Shown: positions 34,703 through 42,638 of the stretch, piece after piece
Numbering within the stretch: position 1 is the first letter of the stretch
How the letters are laid out: every line of letters begins with the position of its first letter
Source: Balneolales bacterium
GTDB taxonomy: Bacteria; Bacteroidota; Rhodothermia; Balneolales; Natronogracilivirgulaceae
Direction of reading: 5' to 3'
NCBI GenBank assembly: GCA_007120385.1
Contig: SKNT01000123.1
Span: 1-46,283 of the forward strand
Length of the DNA: 46,283 bases
The notes under the pieces: model-generated
Seen by the model: only the letters and a program-made list of their open reading frames with translations
What the model was told of the DNA's origin: nothing
Database searches by the model: none
Made by a program: the position numbers and the translations under genes

Positions 34703-35784
34703 AGGGTCAGCTGTAGTGAGATCCGGTGGGTGAAGCCGAGGTCCGAGGCTATCCCGGCAAAACTGCTGAACCCGTAGTCTACCATAAAAGCGCCGATTTT
34801 CAGTCCGGTGCCCAGGGTTGGCGAGACGTACATGTTGTTCCGGTCGTCAAGATGGACATCGGTGACGCCTGCCCGTATGAAAACAAGGTCTTTGTATCCC
34901 AGTTCGGCGCCGATGCTTGGTTCAAAGCTGATGTCGCCGGCATTCAGATAGTAGGTGCGTCTGCCTTCAAAGCGCATATGGGTGTCGAAAGCGGCAAGCA
35001 GGCTGAAATCGCCAAAATCGAAAAAGCGACCGGCGCCAATTCTAAGGGAGGGTTTAACATATTCGTTGGTGCCTTCCGGCAGTGTCTCGGGTTTTCCGGT
35101 CTCCGGGTTGATGAAGTTCTGAAGGGCGGCCAGTTCGTTCTGGTCGACGGTCCAGAATTTCATAAGCGTGGTCAGGTCGACCAGGTTAATGCCAAAAAGG
35201 TAGCGTTCGCCGCGGTGCTGCAGGCCGGCATCCAGGCTGTATCCCCAGGCATTTGCGAACGGTCCGAGCCTCGAGTGGATCACCTTTGCGGAAACGCCCC
35301 AGTGCCAGTTTCCTGTGAGGTTGTTGGCATAGGAGAGGAACAGGGCCATGTCCGATGCGCTGAATTCACGCATGTAGCTGGTGGGATCGGATCTTGGGCG
35401 GTTCTGTTCGGGGTCCCAGGCATGCAGGGTGTTCTTAATGCCGTCAACGCCCTGGCGAATGAAGCTGAGGGCAACGACACCGCCGGAGCCTTCAATGGGC
35501 ATGGCCACCGCTCCGTAGTCGTATCCAACTACTCCGGCAAAGCGCTCAGAGTGCATGTAGGCAAACTGCCAGTTGGTTACCCCGGAAAGGCCTGCGGGAT
35601 TCCAGTATCCTGACAACACGTCGCTGGTGACTGCGGTGTATGCGCTTCCCATGCCAAGGGGACGTGCGCCGCCGCCTACTGAGAGAAAGTCGCCGCCGTA
35701 TTTCGCTTCCTCAAATGCCTGTCCATTTGAAGTGGAAACAGCCAGTAACAGGAGAAGGACAGTAAAAAAACCTCGGTTGATCAT
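34699..35784 (-). CDS. PorV/PorQ-family outer-membrane protein
   Basis: A 361-residue secreted barrel. The ATG at 35784 gives a good signal peptide (MINRGFFTVLLLLLAVSTS, cleavage near NGQA); the frame is open ten codons further but only from a TTG. The mature start FLSVGGGARPLGMGSAYTA, then SGYWNPAGLSG, is the hallmark of the PorV/PorQ family, FadL-like barrels. Some members are type IX secretion components; many are not. The C terminus GFTHRISLQLTL ends in a beta-strand suited to barrel insertion. No other secretion genes lie nearby, so a T9SS role is uncertain. It begins a minus-strand run with miaA, purS, purQ, lptB and a rhodanese. Confidence 0.85.
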   Translation of the reverse strand: MINRGFFTVLLLLLAVSTSNGQAFEEAKYGGDFLSVGGGARPLGMGSAYTAVTSDVLSGYWNPAGLSGVTNWQFAYMHSERFAGVVGYDYGAVAMPIEGSGGVVALSFIRQGVDGIKNTLHAWDPEQNRPRSDPTSYMREFSASDMALFLSYANNLTGNWHWGVSAKVIHSRLGPFANAWGYSLDAGLQHRGERYLFGINLVDLTTLMKFWTVDQNELAALQNFINPETGKPETLPEGTNEYVKPSLRIGAGRFFDFGDFSLLAAFDTHMRFEGRRTYYLNAGDISFEPSIGAELGYKDLVFIRAGVTDVHLDDRNNMYVSPTLGTGLKIGAFMVDYGFSSFAGIASDLGFTHRISLQLTL

Positions 35785-36038
35785 GGAATTGCAGAGTACG
35801 GCTGAAAAGGGCAAGAAGTGAGGGTAACGCGGATTACCTGCCTGTTAGTCTTGGCAAGATAAGAAAAAGGAAACAATGAATCAGTTATTGCAATGAAAAG
35901 GGGCGGAGGCGGTGCTGTTGCCAAACGGATGCAGGTCGGTCACAAAAAGGAGTGCGGGGTATTGAAACAGGCGTGACTATTGCTTAGAATAGAATCCGGA
36001 TTTTTGTACTTTACCATTTGCAAGAAATTGTACATGAA
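35785..36038. other. Divergent gap between the PorV-like gene and dnaN
   Basis: The 389 bases between the two start codons hold repeat copy B in their dnaN-proximal part and a promoter-like sequence at 35984-36014. The remaining bases next to the PorV-like gene show no gene, RNA or clear promoter. Confidence 0.5.
35984..36014 (+). promoter_or_regulatory. Putative Bacteroidota-type promoter of dnaN
   Basis: TTAG (35984-35987) and TACTTTAC (36007-36014) are 19 bases apart, close to the TTTG-N19-TAnnTTTG arrangement of Bacteroidota promoters. Transcription would begin near 36021 and include all of repeat copy B in the dnaN leader. Confidence 0.42.
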
Positions 36039-36143
36039 ATGTCCATGACTGGGCATCAGGCATCAGGCCGGACACACAGGAGCATGATTAAAAGCGTCAT
36101 GGACATTCTATCTGACCTTATAAATCCTAAGTTTTAAACAGAT
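36039..36143 (+). repeat. Intergenic inverted-repeat element, copy B
   Basis: This 105-base copy of the element at 18070-18167 ends 30 bases before the dnaN start. The 11-base arms ATGTCCATGAC (36039-36049) and GTCATGGACAT (36096-36106) are perfect. The second module ATCTG (36110-36114)/CAGAT (36139-36143) encloses a CTTAT/CTAAG stem with one mismatch relative to copy A. The loop of the first module has a CATCAGG-type 7-base tandem duplication that copy A lacks. Confidence 0.9.
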
Positions 36144-36173
36144 AAAAAACATTCCCAATCATCAGGTAATTCT

Positions 36174-37289
36174 ATGAAATTCAATGTCACAAGCGGTGAA
36201 CTGGTAAAAAGTTTATCGGCGGTTATCGGTGCCGTTCCCAACAAGGCGACCCTTCCCATCCTTGAGACGGTCCTTTTTGAAACCGAAGACAGCCGGATCA
36301 AATTGAGTGCTTCGGATCTGGAGGTGAGCATCATTGAATATGTGGCAGCCGATGTTGAGAGTCAGGGTGCGGTAGCTGTTCCGGCGCGCAGGCTCCTGGA
36401 AACGCTCCGGCAGCTCCCGGACATTCCGGTAACATTTGAAGTGGATGAACGTGCCCAGGTGCGGTTCCGGACGGACAAGGGAACCTACAAACTGGCCGGT
36501 GAAAAATCCGAGGATTTTCCGGATATGCCGTTGCTTGAAAATGGAAAGCAGATCAAGACGGACACGAGAAGTCTCAAGGATGCCATCAAAAAAACCAGTT
36601 TTGCCGTTTCCAGTGATGATTTGCGTCCGGCCATGATGGGAGTCTTTTTCGATATTGGCGAGGAGGAAAGCCGCGTGGTGGCCACGGATGGTCACCGGCT
36701 TGTGCGCCTGGTGCGCAAGGATATTTCCTCATCCGGACCCATATCCTTCATCGTGCCTGAAAAGGCGCTTACCCTGGTTGCCAAGGCGCTTGACGACGAA
36801 TCCTGCGAGATGGTGGTCACGGAAGATCATGTCAGCTTCCGGTCCGGCAACACGCAGGTGATCACCCGGCTGATCAACGAGCAGTATCCGCGGTACGAAT
36901 CGGTGATTCCAAGGGAGAATGACAAGACACTGAAGATCAACCGTGACCAGATGCTTGCAACGGTGAAGCGGGTAGCTGTTTTTTCCAGCTCTACCACCCG
37001 GCAGATCCGGCTGGAGCTGAAGCCCGATGAAATCGTAATCTCGGCCGAGGATCTGGACATGAGCAGTGAGGCCAAGGAGAGTGTTTCATCCGAATATTCT
37101 GACGAACCCATGGAGATCGGTTTCAACGCCCGCTATCTGATGGATGTGCTGAATAATATTGACGATCCGGAAGTTGTATTTGAATTTTCCACCCCGAACC
37201 GTGCCGGCATCGTGCGTCCCTCTGTCCAGGATGACGAAGAAGACATGCTGATGCTGGTGATGCCGGTCATGCTTAACACGTACAGTTAA
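36174..37289 (+). CDS. dnaN: DNA polymerase III beta subunit (sliding clamp)
   Basis: A 371-residue clamp that encircles DNA and holds the replicative polymerase. The three repeated domains are recognisable: MKFNVTSGELVKSLSAVIGAVP at the start, the central MMGVFFDIGEEESRVVATDGHRLV motif, and the C-terminal LMDVLNNIDDPEVVFEF with MLMLVMPVML at the end. The length is normal. It is not next to dnaA here, as in many Bacteroidota, so the region is not evidence for an origin. A SAM hydrolase gene follows 7 bases later. The leader contains the repeat element, which is unusual for this gene. Confidence 0.97.
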   Translation: MKFNVTSGELVKSLSAVIGAVPNKATLPILETVLFETEDSRIKLSASDLEVSIIEYVAADVESQGAVAVPARRLLETLRQLPDIPVTFEVDERAQVRFRTDKGTYKLAGEKSEDFPDMPLLENGKQIKTDTRSLKDAIKKTSFAVSSDDLRPAMMGVFFDIGEEESRVVATDGHRLVRLVRKDISSSGPISFIVPEKALTLVAKALDDESCEMVVTEDHVSFRSGNTQVITRLINEQYPRYESVIPRENDKTLKINRDQMLATVKRVAVFSSSTTRQIRLELKPDEIVISAEDLDMSSEAKESVSSEYSDEPMEIGFNARYLMDVLNNIDDPEVVFEFSTPNRAGIVRPSVQDDEEDMLMLVMPVMLNTYS

Positions 37290-37296
37290 TGACATC

Positions 37297-38103
37297 ATGC
37301 CTTCTCCGTCCGGTATTATCACACTGACGAGCGACTTCGGGAGTCAGGATTATTACGTGAGTGCGATGAAGGCTGTCATTCTGGGCATCTCTCCAGATGT
37401 TCGTTTTGTCGATATCTCCCATGATTTGCCACCTCAGGATATTATGGCCGGAGCCTGGGTTTTGAAAAACACCGCCTTCCTTTATCCCCCCGGCACAATC
37501 CATCTTGCCGTCATAGATCCCGGTGTTGGAGGTCACCGCCGCCCCGTTATGGTTCAGGTACGGGATCAGGTGTTTGTCGGACCGAATAACGGACTATTTT
37601 CCCTGGTGGTGGAAAGTGAGGAGCACCGGGTTTTTGAGCTGACTGAAAAACGCTTCTGGAGGGAGACCGTATCCCCAACCTTTCATGGCCGGGATATTTT
37701 TGCGCCGGTGGCGGCGTGGCTCAGCAGGGGCGAAGCCCCGGAGCGTTTTGGCAGCGAGCTGAAGGAGCTTACGTCCTACCGGTGGGCCAAGCCTATAGCG
37801 GATGAAGAGGGTGTACAGGGGTGGGTGATGCACATTGACCGCTATGGCAACCTGATCACCAATATACCGGAGTCGTTAATCCGAAATTACGACAGGCAAT
37901 CGGTTTTCAAAATATATGTCGGCAATACCATCCTGAAAGAGATATCGGAAACATTTTCCGAAGTATCGGACGGTGAAGCGGTGGCGCTCGTAGGCAGTTC
38001 GGGCATGCTTGAAATAGCCATAAACAAGGGGAATGCCGAGCAGATGCTCGGTGTGGAAAAGGGTGCGCCGGTTTCTTTGGTAATCCAAAAAAGCTTATCT
38101 TAA
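37297..38103 (+). CDS. SAM hydrolase / SAM hydroxide adenosyltransferase (DUF62 family)
   Basis: A 268-residue protein. Members of this family split S-adenosylmethionine with a water-derived hydroxide to adenosine and methionine and are related to fluorinases. Conserved parts are ITLTSDFGSQDYYVSAMK (catalytic Asp), DISHDLPPQDI, HLAVIDPGVGG, FVGPNNGLFS, TFHGRDIFAPVAAWL (with the key Arg and Asp) and IDRYGNLITNI. The FDA-type insertion of true fluorinases is not seen. It directly follows dnaN (7 bases), probably sharing its transcript; the reason for the pairing is unknown. Confidence 0.92.
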   Translation: MPSPSGIITLTSDFGSQDYYVSAMKAVILGISPDVRFVDISHDLPPQDIMAGAWVLKNTAFLYPPGTIHLAVIDPGVGGHRRPVMVQVRDQVFVGPNNGLFSLVVESEEHRVFELTEKRFWRETVSPTFHGRDIFAPVAAWLSRGEAPERFGSELKELTSYRWAKPIADEEGVQGWVMHIDRYGNLITNIPESLIRNYDRQSVFKIYVGNTILKEISETFSEVSDGEAVALVGSSGMLEIAINKGNAEQMLGVEKGAPVSLVIQKSLS

Positions 38104-38161
38104 AGTATGCAATCAAAAATGCGTGACTGCGTTGTGATAGACCGCAAACAGCACGTGACCG

Positions 38162-38191
38162 GGTAGGTCGAGGTAGATCGAGGTAGGTCAA
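38162..38191 (+). repeat. Three tandem 10-bp repeats upstream of the STAS-like gene
   Basis: GGTAGGTCGA, GGTAGATCGA and GGTAGGTCAA stand head to tail, 20 bases before the STAS-like start codon. They lie in the 107-base gap after the SAM hydrolase. The ten-base period would put each unit on the same face of the helix. This could be a binding array or simple slippage. Confidence 0.75.
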
Positions 38192-38210
38192 GGACTGGAT
38201 TATTCTTTAT

Positions 38211-38636
38211 ATGCCACAAATAAATATTGATGAAAATCGCTGGCCGATTGTGATTATCACGTTGTCCGGTAACGAGAACCAACAGGATATCCTGGATTTT
38301 CTGGAACATCTGGAGCAGTACAAGTCCAGGGACGAGGATTTCTGTTTTGTGATGGATCTCCGGGAGATGCACCGCCTTCCGCAGGAAGCCCGCAACCAGC
38401 TGGTAACCTGGCTGATGGAGGCAGATATTCATCAGCTGGCAGGAACGGCCGTGGTTGTCTCCTCGCCCCTTATGAAGTTGTATCTATCCTCCATTATCTG
38501 GATGGCCAAGTCGCTTGACAGAAAAAAGCGTGGCTTCAAGCACAAAACGGCCCGCTCTCTCAGCGAAGCGTATGAGTGGTCCCGAAGTCGTTTGAACAAA
38601 TCCCGCGCCGGAAGAACAGGGAAATTGAAGGGGTAA
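38211..38636 (+). CDS. STAS/SpoIIAA-like small protein
   Basis: A 141-residue soluble protein. It begins with a strand pair (INIDENRWPIVIITLSG), a helix ILDFLEHLEQYKSR, then FCFVMDLREMHRLPQEAR, a pattern seen in SpoIIAA-like/STAS proteins, and a C-terminal basic helix with RSRLNKSRAGRTGKLKG. There is no serine in the usual phosphorylation place that I can identify with confidence. It is followed 7 bases later by a methyltransferase gene and may work with it. Function unknown. Confidence 0.6.
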   Translation: MPQINIDENRWPIVIITLSGNENQQDILDFLEHLEQYKSRDEDFCFVMDLREMHRLPQEARNQLVTWLMEADIHQLAGTAVVVSSPLMKLYLSSIIWMAKSLDRKKRGFKHKTARSLSEAYEWSRSRLNKSRAGRTGKLKG

Positions 38637-38643
38637 GCCAGGC

Positions 38644-39552
38644 ATGGCGACCGGCAATCACGAAGAGGTTGGCTCACTGGATTCCCGGGTGCCCTGCAAG
38701 CCCGAGGATCTGCTCCGGATCCGGGGGCGGATTGTAACCTGCGAATCCGGGAGGATGGGTCCGGTGCGATTCACGGCCCGGTCCATGGCAGAAAGAAGCA
38801 ATCTGTGGCGTGTCACGTCTTCGGTTTATGAGCCGCTCTGGCGAAAGTTTTCGACCGGTGTACTGACACGCGGAACCTGGACGCTTGAACAGGAGTGTGC
38901 CATGATGACGGCCATGCTCCAACCCGTAAGCGTCGGACACTATATTGATATCGGATGCTCAACGGGGGTATATGCGCGGGCCATTTTGTCTTATGCACCG
39001 GATTGCGGTGTCATACTTGTGGATTATTCCCTGCCGATGTTGGAAAAAGCCAGACTGAAAACAAGTGGACCCGCAACAAGTGGATCTGGGACAAGCGGCC
39101 CTGGAACAAGCGATGGAGGAGCAGCAAGGAGAGATACCGCAGGTGGAACAACGGCCGCAAGCGAAGCCCCGGGGATCAATGAAGCAAAAGCCGGGAGAGA
39201 TGCTGGATGTGATACGCTAGCGACATACCTTCAGTGTGATGCCGCCGCACTACCCATGGCGGACCGGAGTGTGGACGGAGCGGTGATGGGGGGTACGCTG
39301 AACGAGTTGACGGAACCGGAACGAGTGCTTTCAGAACTGGCACGTGTATTGAAAACCGGTGCTTCTGCCGTGATCATGCACCTGGCAAGGACAGGGAGAG
39401 CCGGATTGTTTACAAGGATGCTTGCATCAGGCGGGGTTTGGATTCCGGACGAAAGGGGCGCTGATGCCATGTTCCGTGAAGCCGGGTTCGAGATTGTCGA
39501 TACCCGAAGGGCGGGTATCATGCGGTTGGTCCACCTGCGTGTGTCGGGTTGA
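38644..39552 (+). CDS. Class I SAM-dependent methyltransferase with low-complexity insert
   Basis: A 302-residue protein with the methyltransferase type 11 core. SAM-binding motif I is YIDIGCSTGVYARAIL (about 99-114), followed by an acidic-strand region VILVDYSLPMLEKAR, then LQCDAAALPMADRSVDGAVM and the VLSELARVLKTGASAVIMH segment. The core is split after the second motif by about 50 residues rich in G, T, S and A, encoded in part by 15-base tandem repeats. The N terminus has CKPE and CESG about 17 residues apart, resembling a degenerate Trm112-like zinc ribbon. The substrate is unknown. It pairs with the STAS-like gene and converges with argS. Confidence 0.85.
   Translation: MATGNHEEVGSLDSRVPCKPEDLLRIRGRIVTCESGRMGPVRFTARSMAERSNLWRVTSSVYEPLWRKFSTGVLTRGTWTLEQECAMMTAMLQPVSVGHYIDIGCSTGVYARAILSYAPDCGVILVDYSLPMLEKARLKTSGPATSGSGTSGPGTSDGGAARRDTAGGTTAASEAPGINEAKAGRDAGCDTLATYLQCDAAALPMADRSVDGAVMGGTLNELTEPERVLSELARVLKTGASAVIMHLARTGRAGLFTRMLASGGVWIPDERGADAMFREAGFEIVDTRRAGIMRLVHLRVSG
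39061..39120 (+). repeat. Four tandem 15-bp coding repeats in the methyltransferase gene
   Basis: Four 15-base units, each opening ACAAG(T/C)G, encode a run of T-S-G-x-x pentapeptides with a final T-S-D-G-G. They form the first part of a low-complexity insert inside the SAM-binding domain, and the frame is kept. Confidence 0.85.
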
Positions 39553-39611
39553 ACGGTGATTTTGTGACATTCCCGAATACAGAAAAGGATTACAGTGGCG
39601 TTCGCCGCATT

Positions 39612-39631
39612 CCCATTTGCTGCCAAATGGG
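39612..39631. terminator. Hairpin between convergent methyltransferase and argS genes
   Basis: CCCATTTG-CTGC-CAAATGGG is a perfect 8-base stem with a 4-base loop, located 60 bases after the methyltransferase stop and 12 bases after the argS stop. Being symmetrical it could end transcripts from both sides, although no long T-run follows. Confidence 0.5.
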
Positions 39632-39642
39632 CGGATTATCCG

Positions 39643-41277
39643 TCACATTTTATCCGGTGCGGAAATGCCCAGGATACCCAGGCCGTTTGCAAGCACCGTT
39701 GCGGTTACCGTGAGCAATTCGGTTCGTGCGAGCGCCAGCGGCTCGGCAACGCCCAGTATCCGGCAGTCGTGGTAGAACTTGTGGAATGCCGTGGCCAGTT
39801 CATTCAGGTACTGTATCAGTTTGTGCGGCTCCCGCTGTCCGGCCGTCATCAGAATGACATCGGGGAATTCAAGGATACGCTTGATCAGCGTAATTTCCGC
39901 TTCATGGACAAGCAGGTTGAAATCGGGTGCTTTTCCGGAAAAGTCGTAATTATCCCGCACTTTCCTCATGATGCTCTGAATTCGTGCATGGGCATACTGT
40001 AGATAAAAGACCGGATTCTTTTCCCCGGCCTGTTTCGCCTCATTCAGATCGAATTCAAGGTGTGTCCCCGGGGCGCGCATCAGGAAGAAAAATCTGGTGA
40101 CATCGGCACCGACCTCATCCATCAGCTCATCAAGTGTGACAAAATTGGCTTTCCGGGTGCTCATTTTGAACGGTTTTCCATCCTTGACGATGGTGACGAA
40201 CTGGTAGACGATCACGTCGATGCGGTCACTGTCGTAACCGCAGGCGCGCACCGCCGAAACCACGTCGGGATAGGTGGCGATGTGGTCGGCGCCGAAAACG
40301 TCAATTGCCAGGTCAAATCCCCGATCCAGTTTGTTGATGTGGTAGGCAATATCGGGAAGGCGATAGGTAGGTTCTCCGGTACTCTTGATGAGTACGGTGT
40401 CTTTGTCCTTTCCGAATGCGGTGGTTTTGAACCATGTGGCGCCGTCCTGCTCATAGACCAGCTCCTGATTCCTGAGCGTTGCGATCACCTTGTCAATGGA
40501 TCCGTTCTCATAGAGCGTGTTTTCATTGAAGAAAGAGTCCATGGTGATATTCATTCGGGAAAGGGTCCGTCGGATATCCTCGAAAATTTCATCTTCCGCG
40601 GCCTTTCTGAAAACGGGAAGGTGCTCTTCGCCGATCAGGGAGTCGCCGTGCTGCTGTTTGACTTTTTCTGCGATTCCCGTGATATAGGCGCCTTCGTAGC
40701 CGCCTTCGGGAAACTCCACCTGTTTTCCGACGGCCTGCAGATACCTGGCCCGCACGCTTTCCGCAAGAACCCTCATCTGCCGGCCGGCATTGTTGAAGTA
40801 GTACTCGCGCTGGACGTCGGCTCCGGCCCATTCGAGCACTCGTGCAATGGTATCTCCAAGAACGGCGTTGCGTCCGTGACCGACTGTCAACGGCCCGGTC
40901 GGGTTCGCGCTTACAAATTCAACCTGGATTTTCTTGCCCTTCAGCATCCGACCCCTGCCAAACTCCCTGCCGGTCCGGTGGACTTCAGCCAGCTGGCCTG
41001 CAAGCCAGTTATCGGCAAAACGGAAGTTGATGAACCCGGGTCCGGCCACCTCCACTTCACGGATGAATCCGGAGGACAGGTCCATGTTGTCGGCGATTTT
41101 TTGTGCGATGGAGCGCGGGTTGTCTTTCAGGGCTTTTGCCAGTGTCAGCGCCACATTGGTTGCTGCGTCCCCGTGTTCCGGCGAGCGGGGTTTTTCAATG
41201 GTGATTTCGGGTATGTCGAGATCGGGAGCCAGTTTCTTGAGTGTCCGGGCGATCTGCTGTTTCAGGTATTCTTGCAT
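39643..41277 (-). CDS. argS: Arginyl-tRNA synthetase
   Basis: A 544-residue class I synthetase that charges tRNA-Arg. The N-terminal tRNA D-loop domain is followed by the catalytic core with SANPTGPLTVGHGRN (HIGH-type motif as in ArgRS) and NNAGRQM. A KMSTRKA sequence stands near 350-380, where the KMSKS-like loop is in this family. The C-terminal helical DALR domain ends in VLANGLGILGI. The ATG at 41277 starts with MQEYLKQQIARTLKK; the frame is open ten codons more, but only from TTG, so 41277 is chosen. It converges with the methyltransferase and is preceded on the same strand by radC. Confidence 0.97.
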   Translation of the reverse strand: MQEYLKQQIARTLKKLAPDLDIPEITIEKPRSPEHGDAATNVALTLAKALKDNPRSIAQKIADNMDLSSGFIREVEVAGPGFINFRFADNWLAGQLAEVHRTGREFGRGRMLKGKKIQVEFVSANPTGPLTVGHGRNAVLGDTIARVLEWAGADVQREYYFNNAGRQMRVLAESVRARYLQAVGKQVEFPEGGYEGAYITGIAEKVKQQHGDSLIGEEHLPVFRKAAEDEIFEDIRRTLSRMNITMDSFFNENTLYENGSIDKVIATLRNQELVYEQDGATWFKTTAFGKDKDTVLIKSTGEPTYRLPDIAYHINKLDRGFDLAIDVFGADHIATYPDVVSAVRACGYDSDRIDVIVYQFVTIVKDGKPFKMSTRKANFVTLDELMDEVGADVTRFFFLMRAPGTHLEFDLNEAKQAGEKNPVFYLQYAHARIQSIMRKVRDNYDFSGKAPDFNLLVHEAEITLIKRILEFPDVILMTAGQREPHKLIQYLNELATAFHKFYHDCRILGVAEPLALARTELLTVTATVLANGLGILGISAPDKM

Positions 41278-41340
41278 GGTGATTTCGTATTGATTCAGAA
41301 GCACCAAATATACAAGATTTCCGGGAAGGAAACGGGCCTG

Positions 41341-42072
41341 TCACATCAATCCCTCGATGCGCATGCTCAGGTAGTCATAGCCGGCAATAATGATGTGGTC
41401 ATCCACTTTGATATCGAGCATTTCGCCGGCCTCCACAAGTTTTTTGGTTATGGCAATGTCGGCGCGGGAAGCGCGGCGGTTGGCTGACGGGTGGTTGTGC
41501 ACGATGATTATGCTGTTGGCTTCGTTCATGATGGCCTGGCGCATCACCTCGGACGGATCCACGACGGTTGCCGTCTTGCCGCCCTTGCTGATGACCTGGT
41601 GCCCGGTCACCGCTTTGGCGGCATTCATGAAGACGACCAGGAACTGCTCGGTCTGCAGATCGCGGAGCCGGGGACCAAAATAACCGGCCACATCATCCGG
41701 CGTTTTGAAGAACAGTGGTTTGCCATTGCCGCCGCCCGACTGCAGGCGTCTTGACAGTTCAAATGCCGCTTCCAGGGTGATGGCCTTCACATCGGCAATG
41801 CCTTCGATGACACGCAATTCACGCCAGTTTTTACGCACCAGCTTGTGCAGCCCGCCAAAGTGCTGGAGTATGGTCCGGCAGGTGTCAATCACATTCATTC
41901 TTCGGCTGCCCGTGCGGACGAGTATGGCAAGAAGCTCGGCGTCAGTGAGGGTTTCGGTGCCGAAGCGCATGAGACGCTCCCGGGGCTGCTCGTCCTCGGA
42001 CAGATCCCGGACCATACGCCTTGGCATGTCGGCCCGGCCAAGGTCATAAATTTTGGGTCTTTGTACTCTCAT
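41341..42072 (-). CDS. radC: RadC/JAB domain protein
   Basis: A 243-residue RadC-family protein. The N-terminal helix-hairpin-helix part (LTDAELLAILVRTGSRRMNV, then LRVIEGIADVKA) is followed by an MPN/JAB domain with the metal-binding HNHPSANRRASRAD motif and an upstream Glu. Despite the name, a role in recombination repair has not been upheld for the family. The metal-dependent protease-like fold is intact, so an enzymatic role is possible but its substrate is unknown. It lies between argS and the GNAT gene on the minus strand. Confidence 0.93.
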   Translation of the reverse strand: MRVQRPKIYDLGRADMPRRMVRDLSEDEQPRERLMRFGTETLTDAELLAILVRTGSRRMNVIDTCRTILQHFGGLHKLVRKNWRELRVIEGIADVKAITLEAAFELSRRLQSGGGNGKPLFFKTPDDVAGYFGPRLRDLQTEQFLVVFMNAAKAVTGHQVISKGGKTATVVDPSEVMRQAIMNEANSIIIVHNHPSANRRASRADIAITKKLVEAGEMLDIKVDDHIIIAGYDYLSMRIEGLM

Positions 42073-42168
42073 GAAGGCAAGGGTTTTGGGTCTCCGTTTG
42101 CGGGCTGCCTGGCCGGCATTGATCCGAAGGCGGCGCTATGCCATAGAGAGAACCAACCCCATCCACCC

Positions 42169-42627
42169 TTACAGAATAATTTTCTCCATTTTGTAGTGCG
42201 GACCGACATTCTCTATCATGAATTCTTCCGATAGCTTTATGTAGCCAAGGTGTTCATAGAATGGAACCGCACCGCTGCGGGCATTGCACCAGATCCGAGC
42301 GCCGGTTACTCCCGTTTGTGCGGACACGGCGGACCGAAGCTGTTTTTCAGCAAAGGCATGAAGGTTTTTACCCACGCCCTTTTGCTGCCACGCCTTGTCG
42401 GTAGCCATGCCGCGCAGCTGCCAGGATGGGTTTTCGCCGCCGGAAGTGCGGATCAGGGTGAGGCATCCGACGACCTTATCGCCGGCGTATGCGGCAAAAT
42501 GCAGGGTATCGGGGTCAAAGTCCTCCCGAAACCGGGCGGAATCCAGCGGCTTGCCCTTTCGCAACTCCCGGGCGCGCAATCCGAGAATCTTCCCGGCCGA
42601 GGTTTCACAGTTCCGGATCCGGCTCAT
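42169..42627 (-). CDS. GNAT family N-acetyltransferase
   Basis: A 152-residue acetyltransferase of the GCN5 fold. The acetyl-CoA binding motif A is LRGMATDKAWQQKGVGKNL (Q-x-x-G-x-G type), preceded by the VVGCLTLIRTSG strand and followed by ARSGAVPFYEHLGYIKL, the typical C-terminal strand-helix. The start ATG at 42627 gives a first helix that fits the fold. The substrate (amine or amino group of a metabolite or protein) cannot be told. It follows the AMP nucleosidase gene by 11 bases and may share its transcript. Confidence 0.9.
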   Translation of the reverse strand: MSRIRNCETSAGKILGLRARELRKGKPLDSARFREDFDPDTLHFAAYAGDKVVGCLTLIRTSGGENPSWQLRGMATDKAWQQKGVGKNLHAFAEKQLRSAVSAQTGVTGARIWCNARSGAVPFYEHLGYIKLSEEFMIENVGPHYKMEKIIL

Positions 42628-42638
42628 CTCAACTCCGT

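Noticed and set aside
36174-37289. dnaN as a sign of the replication origin
   Set aside because: No dnaA, no DnaA-box cluster and no AT-rich unwinding region were seen nearby; dnaN is often away from the origin in this group.
40060-41487. Plus-strand open frame of 475 codons
   Set aside because: Antisense to argS and the end of radC, both of which have complete conserved motifs; codon pattern is a shadow of the true genes.
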